Positions 1-13,560 of a DNA stretch of 64,000 bases are shown one piece after another. How positions within the stretch are numbered: position 1 is the stretch's first letter; every line of letters starts with the position of its first letter. Position numbers and translations under genes: made by a program. The stretch is from Molanna angustata (taxonomy: Eukaryota > Arthropoda > Insecta > Trichoptera > Molannidae): NCBI GenBank assembly GCA_963576475.1, contig OY754987.1, positions 6,190,536 to 6,254,535 of the forward strand, in the 5' to 3' direction. The notes under the pieces are model-generated. The model was not told where the DNA came from and did not search any database. It saw nothing but the letters and a program-made list of their open reading frames with translations.

Positions 1-2753
1 ATCCTTAATCGAAACTTTTGATAAGAAAGAATTATGGGTCAAATGATTTGGCCTGGAAATAATTATTTGTCGTAATTTTATGACTGGGAAGAATCCTGGA
101 TCGAAACTTTTCATAATAAAGAATTATGGTCAAATGATTTGAGCTGGAAATAATTATTTGTCGTAATTTTATGACTGGGAAGAATCCTTAATCGAAACTT
201 TTGATAAGAAAGAATTATGGGTCAAATGATTTGGCCTGGAAATAATTATTTGTCGTAATTTTATGACTGGGAAGAATCCTGAATCGAAACTTTTGATAAG
301 AAAGAATTATGGGTCAAATGATTTGGCCTGGAAATAATTATTTGTCGTAATTTTATGACTGGGAAGAATCCTGGATCGAAACTTTTCATAATAAAGAATT
401 ATGGTCAAATGATTTGAGCTGGAAATAATTATTTGTCGTAATTTTATGACTGGGAAGAATCCTGAATCGAAACTTTTGATAAGAAAGAATTATGGGTCAA
501 ATGATTTGGCCTGGAAATAATTATTTGTCGTAATTTTATGACTGGGAAGAATCCTGGATCGAAACTTTTCATAATAAAGAATTATGGTCAAATGATTTGA
601 GCTGGAAATAATTATTTGTCGTAATTTTATGACTGGGAAGAATCCTGGATCGAAACTTTTCATAATAAAGAATTATGGTCAAATGATTTGAGCTGGAAAT
701 AATTATTTGTCGTAATTTTATGACTGGGAAGAATCCTGAATCGAAACTTTTGATAAGAAAGAATTATGGGTCAAATGATTTGGCCTGGAAATAATTATTT
801 GTCGTAATTTTATGACTGGGAAGAATCCTGGATCGAAACTTTTCATAATAAAGAATTATGGTCAAATGATTTGAGCTGGAAATAATTATTTGTCGTAATT
901 TTATGACTGGGAAGAATCCTGGATCGAAACTTTTCATAATAAAGAATTATGGTCAAATGATTTGAGCTGGAAATAATTATTTGTCGTAATTTTATGACTG
1001 GGAAGAATCCTTAATCGAAACTTTTGATAAGAAAGAATTATGGGTCAAATGATTTGGCCTGGAAATAATTATGTGTCGTAATTTTATGACTGGGAAGAAT
1101 CCTGGATCGAAACTTTTCATAATAAAGAATTATGGTCAAATGATTTGAGCTGGAAATAATTATTTGTCGTAATTTTATGACTGGGAAGAATCCTTAATCG
1201 AAACTTTTGATAAGAAAGAATTATGGGTCAAATGATTTGGCCTGGAAATAATTATTTGTCGTAATTTTATGACTGGGAAGAATCCTGGATCGAAACTTTT
1301 CATAATAAAGAATTATGGTCAAATGATTTGAGCTGGAAATAATTATTTGTCGTAATTTTATGACTGGGAAGAATCCTTAATCGAAACTTTTGATAAGAAA
1401 GAATTATGGGTCAAATGATTTGGCCTGGAAATAATTATTTGTCGTAATTTTATGACTGGGAAGAATCCTGGATCGAAACTTTTCATAATAAAGAATTATG
1501 GTCAAATGATTTGAGCTGGAAATAATTATTTGTCGTAATTTTATGACTGGGAAGAATCCTTAATCGAAACTTTTGATAAGAAAGAATTATGGGTCAAATG
1601 ATTTGGCCTGGAAATAATTATTTGTCGTAATTTTATGACTGGGAAGAATCCTGGATCGAAACTTTTCATAATAAAGAATTATGGTCAAATGATTTGAGCT
1701 GGAAATAATTATTTGTCGTAATTTTATGACTGGGAAGAATCCTTAATCGAAACTTTTGATAAGAAAGAATTATGGGTCAAATGATTTGGCCTGGAAATAA
1801 TTATTTGTCGTAATTTTATGACTGGGAAGAATCCTGGATCGAAACTTTTCATAATAAAGAATTATGGTCAAATGATTTGAGCTGGAAATAATTATTTGTC
1901 GTAATTTTATGACTGGGAAGAATCCTTAATCGAAACTTTTGATAAGAAAGAATTATGGGTCAAATGATTTGGCCTGGAAATAATTATTTGTCGTAATTTT
2001 ATGACTGGGAAGAATCCTGGATCGAAACTTTTCATAATAAAGAATTATGGTCAAATGATTTGAGCTGGAAATAATTATTTGTCGTAATTTTATGACTGGG
2101 AAGAATCCTTAATCGAAACTTTTGATAAGAAAGAATTATGGGTCAAATGATTTGGCCTGGAAATAATTATTTGTCGTAATTTTATGACTGGGAAGAATCC
2201 TGGATCGAAACTTTTCATAATAAAGAATTATGGTCAAATGATTTGAGCTGGAAATAATTATTTGTCGTAATTTTATGACTGGGAAGAATCCTTAATCGAA
2301 ACTTTTGATAAGAAAGAATTATGGGTCAAATGATTTGGCCTGGAAATAATTATTTGTTGTAATTTTATGACTGGGAAGAATCCTTAATCGAAAATTTTGA
2401 TAAGAAAGAATTATGGGTCAAATGATTTGGCCTGGAAATAATTATTTGTCGTAATTTTATGACTGGGAAGAATCCTTAATCGAAACTTTTGATAAGAAAG
2501 AATTATGGGTCAAATGTTTGGCCTGGAAATAATTATTTGTCGTAATTTTATGACTGGGAAGAATCCTGAATCGAAACTTTTGATAAGAAAGAATTATGGG
2601 TCAAATGATTTGGCCTGGAAATAATTATTTGTCGTAATTTTATGACTGGGAAGAATCCTGGATCGAAACTTTTCATAATAAAGAATTATGGTCAAATGAT
2701 TTGAGCTGGAAATAATTATTTGTCGTAATTTTATGACTGGGAAGAATCTTGGA
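1..2753. repeat. 91/92-bp satellite array with A/B dimer organisation
   Basis: About 30 tandem monomers run from the window edge. Two monomer types alternate. Type A (92 bp) contains TTTTGATAAGAAAG, ATGGGTCAAATG and TTTGGCCTGG. Type B (91 bp) contains TTTTCATAATAAAG, ATGGTCAAATG and TTTGAGCTGG. The rest of the monomer, including ATTATTTGTCGTAATTTTA, is shared. Monomers start near 9, 101, 192, 284, 376 and so on. From about 1014 to 2295 the order is strict ABAB with a 183-bp period. Before that, runs such as AA and BB occur. The array starts outside the window, so its full length is unknown. No coding potential is seen. Confidence 0.97.
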
Positions 2754-3060
2754 TCAAAAAATGGAGATCGGAATGAATTATGTAGCATAAAATTGTGACT
2801 GGCAATTAATGTCTCATTAAAGTTTGATTGGAAAGAATCATTGTTCGAAAACTAGCGAAAAGAAAAAATCACAGGTCGAAGAATTTGGACCGGCAAGAAT
2901 CATGATGTAACGTTAAATTGCGACTGAAAAGAATCACGTGACATTCAATTGCGACTGAAAAGAATCACCTGACATTAAATTGTTACTGAAAATTATTATG
3001 TTGAATAAGATTGTGACTGAAACTAATGACATTATTCTGCTATTTTAAATTATGACTGTA
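2754..3060. repeat. decayed edge of the satellite array
   Basis: Similarity to the 91/92-bp monomer fades here into shorter units built on GCGACTGAAAAGAATCAC followed by TGACATT. These recur at about 33-34 bp near 2920-2995. This looks like the diverged border of the array. It also hints that the larger monomer grew from shorter subunits, which is an inference. Confidence 0.7.
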
Positions 3061-4040
3061 AGAAATAATGTTTCCAGTCCTAATTGAATTCATTTTCTTG
3101 ATACTTTTACTATGTATATATACATTCGCATAATCTATTTATTTATTTTTAGTGTTATTCTCATAATAACTTGGGTTGGAAAATACACGTTGTCGATCAA
3201 GGTGTAAATCTGGAGATAAATGGTCCAGGAAAGACCTCAGCATCCCGCTGCATCTCACTGGACCTCCCACTAATCCTACTATCAATACTATTATCCTTTA
3301 TTCTCATCTCAAGATCACACATTGAGTCTTGTAGATAAGACATATTATCACGACAGTAAAAATTAATAAAAAAAATGTTTTTATAAATATTATATCACTG
3401 TAAAAAGAATTACTCTCATAAATTTATATAGTTGTGTAATTTTTGTAATTTTCACAAATAATAATGTAATTTTTATTGCATAAGTGAGAGTTTGTTTGCT
3501 CTAATGAATAAATGACAATAAATTAATTTTTATTATTGTATTTTGAGAATTTCACTATTTTAAATTTTAAGAATTGGTCGAAATCGTGACAATAAATGAA
3601 AGATTGAAAAATGTATAACTACTTACTGTAAAATGTTATTGTTAAAAATTTTAAAGTTGCCATATACAATTATTGATATATATATTTTGATTTGTTTTCT
3701 AACTTATATACATAAGTTTTTGATTAATATTAAAAAATATTCTGTATCATAGAAATATTTTATGTAATTTGGATATACATATTTAAAAAAAATAGTTTGT
3801 GGTTGTGTGGTTACTGCGCTGTGTAACTTTTAAACAGGGCCTAATCACTACGTGTTTTAAAGGTACAGTATTAAATAACGTTTTTTTACTTTATGAACAT
3901 ATTCCATTGTATATACAAAATATGAAACTATGACAATAATTATGATTCAAATTTTTTATATTTTTTTTATTAAATTCCTTGTGCTGTATAGAAAATTTAC
4001 TGGAATAAATAATTTTTATACTTATCTAAATAATTGAGGT
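3061..4040. other. AT-rich intergenic DNA, no gene seen
   Basis: No open reading frame of note and no recognisable element. A short stretch near 3180-3330 is less AT-rich than its surroundings, but I could not match it to anything. Confidence 0.6.
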
Positions 4041-4975
4041 GAAATATAAAACATGCGAATTATATTTATTTGTGGTTAAATTTGTAACAAGAATTATAAT
4101 TATTTGTGGTTAAATTTGTAACAAGAATTATAATTATTTGTTTTTATTTTTGGTAAAATTTGAAACAGTAATTATTAATGTTTATATTTGTTTGTGGTTA
4201 AAATTGTAACAAGAATAAAAATATTTTATATTTATCACTGGTTCCATTTGTAACAAGAATTATAATTATTTGTAGTAAAATTTGTAACAAGAATTATGAA
4301 TGTTTATATTTGTTTGTGGTTAAATTTGTATTTTTTCACAGGTTCCATTTGTAACAAGAATTATAATTATTTGTAGTTAAAATTATAACTAGAAATATAT
4401 TTATTTATGGTTAAAATTGTAACAAGAATTATATTAATGTTTATATTTGTTTTTTTTATTTTTTTATTTTTATTTTTATTTAGTTTTTTTTTTTAAAAAT
4501 TATACATTAATGATAAAAAGAATTATAAACAGTATCTTAAAATTAAATTATTTAATATCTATTCATCCCTCAGTTGAGATCAAATCTCGTGTTCGAGGGA
4601 GGAGCACAGTCATTATGTTTGTTGTTAAAATTGTAACAAAATAAAAATAATTTATGTTTATTACTGGTTCTATTTGTAACAAGAATTATAATTATTTGTA
4701 GTTAAATTTTTAACAAGAATTATAATAATTTGTGGTTAACAATAATTATAATTTTTTAAATTTATTTGTAGTTGAAAATGAAAAAAATGGATTAAAATTA
4801 TTTTAGTTTATTTGCGGTTACTTTTGTAAAAAGAATTACAAATATTTCTTTTTATTTGTGGTTAAAAATGTAACAAAAATTATAATTATTTATATTTATT
4901 TGTGGTTTTAATTGTAACAAGAATTATAATTATTTATATTTATTTGTGATTAAATTTGCAAAAATTGGTTTATTT
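4041..4975. repeat. degenerate minisatellite (TTTGTGGTTAAATTTGTAAC type)
   Basis: The phrases TTTGTGGTTAAA, TTTGTAACAAGAATTATAA and TTATTTG recur throughout, at irregular spacing of roughly 40-60 bp. Copies are strongly diverged. A small insertion-like segment at about 4450-4615 breaks the pattern. Confidence 0.8.
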
Positions 4976-6353
4976 GGTATTTATTTAATTCTTGCTTACG
5001 TTTAAAAATGTAGGTATATAAAACGGAAAGTTGACATTTAAAAATATAATTGAATTTAATTACCAAAAGTTATGTTATACTATATTTAAATATTTTTGTA
5101 TTGTTTTAAATGTAAAATTCACTATTGAATATATTATTAAGTAAATATATTCATTTCTATCTAAAAACATAAACTACTGAATACAATAAGTTCGCTTAAA
5201 ACCCCAAACAAATAAAATTCATTTTATCCGCTTCTCACTCTTACACATTTAAACTAGTCCGGCGCGACAGAGAGAATATATTCGTGTGGGACGAAGTCTA
5301 TACATTCGTTCGGTTTCTGGTGACTTGGGAGTTAGCCGAGTTCTCCGAAGCCTTATTCGAACGACATTACAAACTTTTAATTTATTTAAATTATTATTTC
5401 AATGATAATCTTGAAATACAATATAAAGAATTAATTGAAAAAATGATCAGTGTATAAAACTTTATAAGTATTTAAATCTTGTAATATATATTTATTGTAT
5501 TTATTAATGCTATTATATATTAATATAATTGTTACAGTTAAGGTGTTACGAAAAAATGAATCAATTAATATACATATTGACAATAATTTTTATTAGGTTA
5601 AAAGTAAAATGGCGACAATACAAAATGGAATTTTTGACAATAAATTTGTACTATCGCATAATGTATATCACTCCATATTTTATATATTTAAAAAAATTAT
5701 ATGATATTAATTAAATCTGTAAATCATATTTAATTTAATTCGAATTTTTAACCCATCTCCTAGGATACTATTTGACTCCGGTGGCGTCCGCTCGATGAAG
5801 CAATTTAAGTTTACCGGTCGACTTATTTTGAAAAGTATTGAAAGATCATAGAGAAGAAATTAAACGTTGTTTTTGTTAAACTAATAAGTACTAAATTAAT
5901 CCGCACTTGAATTATATGAAATTATTTATTATATTTTACTTCAAAATAACAGTTTTATGTCGATACTATTTTTTGAAGTACTGAGGACACAAATTTCATA
6001 GTGCATCATATATCATTATACTATAAATATGAAACTTACAGTATGTACTCTCTACATAATATCCATTGAGTCAATTGAATTTACAACTGTACAGAAGACA
6101 CAATTTTTCACATTAAGACATACCTACACACAAGACGTCACAACGAAATTCAGAATATCTATGCATTCTATACCTACACGATACCCGTTGAGTAATGTAT
6201 ATAAAAAGGGTTAAAACTGTGTGAAAGCTCTCCGTTAAATTGAATCGTAGTGGAGTCAAATTTTAACGATCGGTAATCAGATTTGACATCACCGGAGAGC
6301 GAAGGTTCAATAAATACTTACCTAATTAATATAATTCAGCTTTTTTTTTAATA
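4976..6353. other. intergenic DNA, no gene seen
   Basis: Short open frames here (for example at 5529-5714 and 6029-6214) show no protein-like composition. Two less AT-rich patches occur at 5255-5360 and 6220-6310. The second is bounded by an 8-bp inverted pair (GCTCTCCG and CGGAGAGC). I could not assign either. Confidence 0.5.
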
Positions 6354-6520
6354 AAAATGAATATATCCTTGTTAAACAAGTACATATACATCTACCTACG
6401 TTCCCTAAAATAAGCATAAATGCTTGTGCTATAGGTGAACGAAATCGGTCGAGGCAGGATTCGAACTCGCGACCACTGGATTACTAACCCAATGCGCTAA
6501 CCGCTCTGCCATCGACCCAT
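6354..6520 (-). mobile_element. tRNA-derived SINE, family 1
   Basis: Read on the minus strand, the head is tRNA-like. It has a box-A-like TGGCAGAGCGGTTAGCGC, an anticodon-like stem with loop TTAGTAA, and a box-B-like GAGTTCGAATCC. The body ends in a conserved tail seen on the plus strand as TCCTTGTTAAACAAGTACAT. Similar copies lie at 15540-15707, 25003-25128, 38062-38227 and 48026-48125. The T-arm pairing is imperfect, so this is a SINE head and not a working tRNA gene. Confidence 0.85.
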
Positions 6521-6539
6521 CTAAATATGAACCTTGAAG

Positions 6540-7640
6540 GTTTTCGTCAATAATTGACAATATCTTTTACAGTCTGATAAAAAACGACAATACATATTAT
6601 TAATATTAAGTATTTTACGTCACAAGTCATATGACACAAATTAGTTCTATGTTTGATGACAGTATTTGTCAGAAATAATACCATCATTTATAAAGCGGCA
6701 TAGGCCAATTATTCTATTGAGTCGCTTAAGAAATTAATCTGTTTTTGTTACTGGTTAATATTAGTAACAAACATGGCGAAGAGTAATTTTTGTAAGTCAC
6801 GTCACAAAATTGTTGCACAAAGATGATAATGTTGGTATTTATAAGTCACAAGACAATAATATTTTGAACTCATGTAAAGTGATTCATTTTATGTAAAATG
6901 ACAGTATTAATAAGTATTTTGACAATATTATTACTTTTATTTCATTCATATAATGAATTTCATTTTATGTGAAATTACAGAATTTATAAGTCACTTGACA
7001 ATACTACTTAGAAGTCGTAATATAACGTATTTTATTTGAAATATCAGTATTTGTAAGTCACAAGACTATTTATAATAAGCCAATATCAATTATAATTGAT
7101 AGTCACTTTTTAATAGGTATTTGTTTTATAACAAACACGCCATATTTCTAAGAAACTGGACAATATTTTGAGGTCTTATGATAAGTTTTGGTCCATATCA
7201 AATGTCAGTAGGTACTAATAACAGATGACAAAAAATCTAATACGGCAAATGAACTTAAATACTTGTTGCTTAAAAAATAGTAAAAATAAATTACATTTGA
7301 AGTAAGTGTTATACTAGGTATTGAATTCGTAGTATTTGTAAGTAACAATACAATACTACTTTGACGTCATATGATATAATTTTTGGTTTATGTCATATGA
7401 CAGTATTACAAATTACAAAATTTCTTGTTTTCAAATGAACGAACTTGTTGCTTACAAAATATATATTTGTTATAAATAATACTTCGTTAGCAACACGTCA
7501 CAAATTCATGTTCTATTAATTTATGAGTCGCACAAAAACAGATCTTCATTAATTTAATGATGACAAGTATTTAGTGTAGTATTTTTAAGTAACAAAATAT
7601 CTTTGTTCAGGGATATATTTCGTAAAACTGTTGATGAATG
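6540..7640. repeat. very degenerate tandem repeat region (GTCAC...GACAATA)
   Basis: Variants of AGTATTTGTAAGTCACAAG followed by ACAATA recur every 60-100 bp (around 6650, 6790, 6850, 6985, 7050 and 7335) with heavy divergence. It resembles an old, decayed tandem array. No gene is seen. Confidence 0.55.
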
Positions 7641-8160
7641 TCTTTATGTACAATGAATACTTCTAAGTATCAAAAAATACAACAACATAGGTATACTTAT
7701 TTGTGTGAAAATGACAATGTCTGTTAATATCAAAATTATTAAATAATTTTCAATAAAAATTATGTATAATTTATTAGAATGTCGCACAGTGAAAGATATA
7801 TAAAAAATGTGACCTTTTTTCGTTTGTATGTTTAAATTTTCCAACAAAATTTAGTGTGTTTTATCTAAAACTTCACCTATGTATGTTTCATATCAAAATA
7901 CGGTATTTTTCATCAACAAATTATTTTTTTCCTGTATCAAAACCTCAGCTAGATACAGACAATAAAGTCCATTTTCGCATTATTTTTGAAAACCAGTCGA
8001 TAAATATCATATCAAGGTCGGGACGAAATATACTAGATCTTTCTTTAATAATGAAAAATTTATACGTATTCCTTTAAGTACGCCTTTTTGGTAGTCAAGA
8101 GATAGCAACTTCAAAAAACAAATAATATTTATTGGCTGGTTTTTTTATGGTTACCCCTCT
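7641..8160. other. intergenic DNA, no gene seen
   Basis: Only short, low-complexity open frames occur on both strands. Nothing recognisable. Confidence 0.5.
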
Positions 8161-8164
8161 TTTT

Positions 8165-8500
8165 TTCATCTCATAGAATTTTCTTTCTCAGTCGACCCTT
8201 ATTCATTTTCTTTCTCAGTCGACACTCATTCATTTTCATTCCCAGTCGACCCTCATTCATTTCTTTCTCAGTCGACCCTCATTCATTTTCTTTCCCAGTC
8301 GACCTTCATTCATTTTATTTCTCAGTCGGCCGTCATTCATTTTCTTTATTCTCAGTCGACCCTCATTCATTTTCTTTCTCAGTCGACCCTCATTCATTTT
8401 CTTTCTCAGTCGACCCTCATTCATTTTCTTTCTCTGTCGATCCCAGTCGACACTTATTCATTTTCTTTCTCTGTCGATCCCAGTCGACACTCATTCATTT
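8165..8500. repeat. 27-bp minisatellite
   Basis: About a dozen tandem copies of a unit reading TCATTCATTTTC followed by TTTCTCAGTCGACCC. The last copies carry an extra TCTGTCGATCCCAGTCGAC variant. The array lies directly before the (TA)n tract. Confidence 0.92.
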
Positions 8501-8536
8501 TTTTCACGTTTCCATTACAATTATTTTAAATATTAA

Positions 8537-8819
<283 letters not shown>

Positions 8820-9044
8820 TATTCACTCTATGTAAAAAAATATTTCATATCCTTTTAAAATGTAATTGTAAAAAAATATATATTAAATAATTACATAAGA
8901 TTTATTTTAAAATAATATTTTTCGAATATGATATTATTACTATTTGTCAAAATTTTATCATCGTTCATATAATAAATAAATAAATAAAATTAATAATTTA
9001 TAATTATATCCACTTAGCGTAGGTACTTTTTAACAGCCCTAAAT

Positions 9045-9193
9045 TCAGATTCTTTGATCGAGTTGCAGATGCTCAGCAGTGTCGGCTATAATGGCATTTA
9101 TCTTTGCCTTTCCATATATCTTTATCCCCATGTCAACACCATTAAGGGCATTTCTGAAAATGAATTCCGAGTACAGGTTGAACAACATAGGCG
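9045..9193 (-). pseudogene. fragment of a non-LTR reverse transcriptase
   Basis: The minus strand reads PMLFNLYSEFIFRNAL and then GIKIYGKAKINAIIADT...EHLQ. This matches the RT palm region around the YADD box of RTE-like LINEs, where LFNLYSE, the GIKINGK-like stretch and YADDT occur in this order. The catalytic YADD is damaged here (IIADT). The fragment is only about 50 codons and flanked by non-coding DNA, so it is a dead scrap. Confidence 0.55.
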
Positions 9194-11744
9194 TCCATGT
9201 TGTTCAACCGTATTTATTGATAATATTGAAAATTCAATACATTCGTAATATCCAATATATAATTTGGATACAAGGATATTCAAAGCGAAGTGGAGCATTC
9301 ATGTTTTGAGAAAATGAAGCACACATTGACCATTTGTTTACAGATTTCATTGTACATATAATTGACCGATCCAAAACGTTTTTTTTTAGCGTGGAACATC
9401 TAGTAAAATATGATATTATTTTAAAAATTTTAACTATTTTATATCAGTTTCGTAGGTTAAATATTTATTTACATTTAAATTTTAAATATCACAATTGTAA
9501 AAATAAGAAGCGACGATAATAAAAACTCTCCATAGTCGAAATATTTATTTTGAATTTCAATTTAAATGTAAGAGAGGAAACATTTATACAATATAGCATA
9601 AAAAATACAAAATATTTTTTTTCATATTCATCACAAAAATTTCTACCTACATATCAACGGTCATGTTTTCGACTCTATTTTAATCGTTTTGAAATCGAGA
9701 AACATATTTAGATAAACAAATCAATTGCAACGTGTAATTCGCGTTTCTATTTTTTATCGAACGTCACAAAGATGTCGTCATAATTATAACAATATCACAA
9801 AATATTATATAATAACAATATCATATGGGTAAACAATATCACAAAATATCTATTATAACAATATCATATACGTACCTACGTGTTACAGTATATTTTTTTT
9901 TACTAATAATACGCTCTTTCTCACCCAAATTAATATGATAGGATAAAAAAAAAATATCATAGGGAAACATGTTCTAACAACATTTGAAAACATTTTAGTG
10001 GAAAAAAAATTTCATGGATAGTTTTGGAAAAATTACAGGTCTATAAAAAATGACACTGGGTCTGAAAGGGTTATTTGAAACATTGTAAATAACATTTTTT
10101 GCATTGATTTATTAAATATACGCAAAACAAATTACATGTTATCACAAATTTGAAGTAAAAAGCCAAAAAATAAACCATAAAAATTTACAATACAAAATTC
10201 CTTTGTAAAAACCAAATTAAACAACACCCGTCAAAATAGCATACCCTTTCCCTTTATTGACATTTTTTCTGAGAATCAGTGCCGCAAACTTAGCGAAATA
10301 AAATCAGAGTTGCCAGAGAACAAATAATATTATACCATAAACAAGAAATATAAGTGTTTTATACGCTCAGTCATTCAAAAATAAATTACAAAGATCATGT
10401 CTATTTGAATCAACACTGGTTGAACAGGAACAGGAATAAACAGGAATTAATCTAATACTTTTGTAATACATCTTTAAAGTTTTTTTTTATTAACAGGATA
10501 AAATATAATATTTTTAACAGGATAATAACTTAAATAGACAGGATAATGAATTATTATATATAATTTACAACTTGAAATGAATTATTTGAAATGTTTTTAT
10601 TACTATTAATACAAGCAAGCTGTTGACAACGCTAAACTCTCATCCGCCATTAACAATATCAATTAAAAATGCAATAAATCCATTACTTAATTTCCGTAAT
10701 ATTTGATCAATATGAAGTCATTTGGGCTGAAATTAAAGATTGAACGATAGTCAAATAAATGAATTTATAATAAATTTAATACAAAAAACACGATTTTTAG
10801 ACAAAATAGGCTTTTAATTCAAATTTTAATTAAAAAATAGGCTTTTAATTCAAAATCAATAGGCTTTTAATTCAAATTTTAATTCAAAAATAGGCTTTTA
10901 ATTCAAAATCAATAAAAAGATATAAAGATGGGGTGAAGTTCTGAAAAATGTATTATGGATCTTAGATATTGAACTATCTAGGACGGTTGCTTATTATAAT
11001 TCTGATAAGGCAAATTATATTTAAATACAGCGGATAGTCTAACTCTACAAAAATTTCATGTTTTTTTTCACTAAATCATTGTATTGATTATTTACTTGTT
11101 AACAACATAATTTCATTATAATATTAATTATTTTAAATTTTTTGTGGTTAATGGTTGATACATGAAAAGGTTTGTTTGGAAAAAAATTGCCCGTCATTAC
11201 TTGTCAATACTTATAAATTTATATTTAGTGCCGAAAACTACACATATCTAGTAGATAATATCTGTCAAATTACAATAAGTTTATTTTAAATATAATAAAA
11301 CAGTATTTTTTATCAATTGAATAATAAATAATTCTAGATTATTTATGTGGCGCCGTTTTCGTGAATATTTCGCAGGATGAATAATATCAAAACATAAAAT
11401 ATAGGTATAGCTTACAAAATATCACACTGTGTGAAAAATGTCTGTAAATGCACAATTATCATATAAATAATATTTGACTATATGTAAGATTTGCTAAGAT
11501 TAATACAATATCACTAATGTATACCTAGTTCATTTTTGGTGTAAGATATTTTTAAACCAAATAAATTTTATAGTATCAATGTAAGTTTTGGAGTCATATC
11601 TATAACATTTCAACCTCCTTGGATCAATTGATTTAAAGTGTATTATATTGTACCTACTTTTTTTTCGATACAATTCTTATCTTGTTTTTATTTTAATAAA
11701 TAATATAATGATTATAATTAAATTTAATAGTGTGAAAATTGTAC
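9194..11744. other. 2.5 kb of AT-rich DNA without a gene
   Basis: No credible coding frame on either strand. There are local repeats only. AGGCTTTTAATTCAAA recurs four or more times between 10803 and 10915. The phrase AACAATATCACAAAATAT recurs near 9790-9850. Nothing else is recognised. Confidence 0.6.
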
Positions 11745-12320
11745 ATTAAAATTGAACATTTTCTGACAGTAAACAGCACATTTGACTGGCAATATTTACA
11801 GTATAATTAACATTATTTGACGATAAACAGTACCTATATAAAATGGCAATATATACAGTATAATTTACATATCTCGACAATAAACAGTATCTACACAAAA
11901 TGACAACATTTACATACAGTATAATTAACGTATTTTGACAATAAACAGTACCTACGCAAAATGACAATATTTAGAGAACAACTAACGTAATTTGACAATA
12001 TAAACAGTACCTACACGAAATGATAATATTTACAGTATAATTAACCTGATTTGACAATCAACAGTACCTACACGAAATATTTAATTATTATTTTACAGTA
12101 TAATTATTATTTTACAGTATAATGACAATATTTACAGTATAATTAACCTAATTTGACAATAAACAATATCAATATTCACATATTTTGACGATAAACAGTA
12201 CCTATGTAAACTTACAATATTTACAGTATAATTGAAATATTTTGACAATAAACAGTATCTACATAAAATGACAATATATACAGTATAATTAAAATATATT
12301 GATGATAAACATATTTGGCA
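11745..12320. repeat. degenerate 57-bp tandem repeat
   Basis: The unit contains AAACAGTACCTACACAAAAT, GACAATATTTACAGTATAAT and TTGACAAT, at a spacing of about 55-60 bp over some nine diverged copies. An open frame on the minus strand (11746-11967) is a by-product of the repeat. Confidence 0.85.
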
Positions 12321-13105
12321 ATAAATAAATTATTCAATACAAACGTTGAATATTCTAGCATTATTGCTACGATTTGAACATTTTCATAATAATAATTGTG
12401 TGTATCTAAATTTCAGATATTTCGACAATGAACTAAGTTTACATAAAAAAGTGCATTAAAACGCAAATATTATGACAATAGTAGTACACATTATTATAAT
12501 AACATTTTGACAACAAAACAGTAAGTGAATTTTGACTTTGACAAAAGTAAACGGTAATTGAAATATAATTTCGACATTAAACAAAAACTAATATTTTATT
12601 TTACTACAAACATTTTGACAATAAACACTTTATAAACCTCGAAATATTTATAACCATAATAATAAATGTGTCCTTGATGTGTTCTGGCAATAACAGTGTG
12701 TATTTCATATGAAATTATGTCCGAGTTGAGTGGGGCATATTGTCAATAAAATAAGTACTTATAAATTATAAGTATATAATGATATACTGACAATACATAA
12801 TTTTTTAAATATACCTAAGCTTGAATTATTCCAATATTCTGGTAATAAAAAGTTTTTTGAATAAATGTATATATTCTTTTAATTTAATGTCAATATTTTG
12901 ACAGTAAAGTAAGTTTTAATTACTTATATATTTATATTTCCGATATATTGACATTAAATACTGTTTAAATTAAACCTAAAAATGACAATTTTCTGACAAA
13001 GAATTTTTGAATTAATTTTACGATTATTTACTTACTTATTATTTGATTGAAATGCGCATAATTATGTCAATACAGTAAAATACGAAAAAAATATATATTT
13101 ATATA
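12321..13105. other. AT-rich DNA between two arrays
   Basis: No gene seen. Scattered GACAATA and GACAATAAA phrases occur, as in the arrays on both sides, so this may be older material from the same arrays. Confidence 0.5.
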
Positions 13106-13560
13106 AACGATATTCAGACAATAAAAACAAAGAATGTTAAAAATTTTAGTGCAATATTCTGACAACAAAGAATGTTTTAAATTGTTGTCCAATATTCTGA
13201 CAATAAAGAATTTTTAAAATTTAGTGCAATATTCTGACAACAAAGAATATTTAAAATTGTTGTCCAATATTCTGACAACGAAGAATAGTTAAAATTTAGT
13301 GCAATATTCTGACAAAAAGAATGTTCTAAATTTTAGTGAAATATTCTGACAACAAAGAATGTTTTAAAATCTAGTGCAATATTCTGACAAAAAAGAATGT
13401 TCAAAATTTTAGTGCAATATTTTGACAAAAAAGAATTTTCAAAAATTTAGTGCAATATTCTGACAACAAAGAATGTTTTAAATTGTAGTCTAATATTCTG
13501 ACAATAAAGTATGTTTACAATGAAACTGAATTATGAAAATATTCTTAAAATAAAGAATGT
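13106..13560. repeat. 39-bp tandem repeat
   Basis: About ten copies of a unit reading GCAATATTCTGACAACAAAG and then AATGTTTAAAATTTTAGT, with small indels. The core CTGACAA(C/T)AAAGAAT is the best conserved part. Confidence 0.9.

Noticed and set aside
6448..6520. tRNA gene
   Set aside because: Box A and box B are present, but the T-arm and acceptor pairing are faulty, and the sequence is repeated with the same long tail elsewhere, so it is a SINE.
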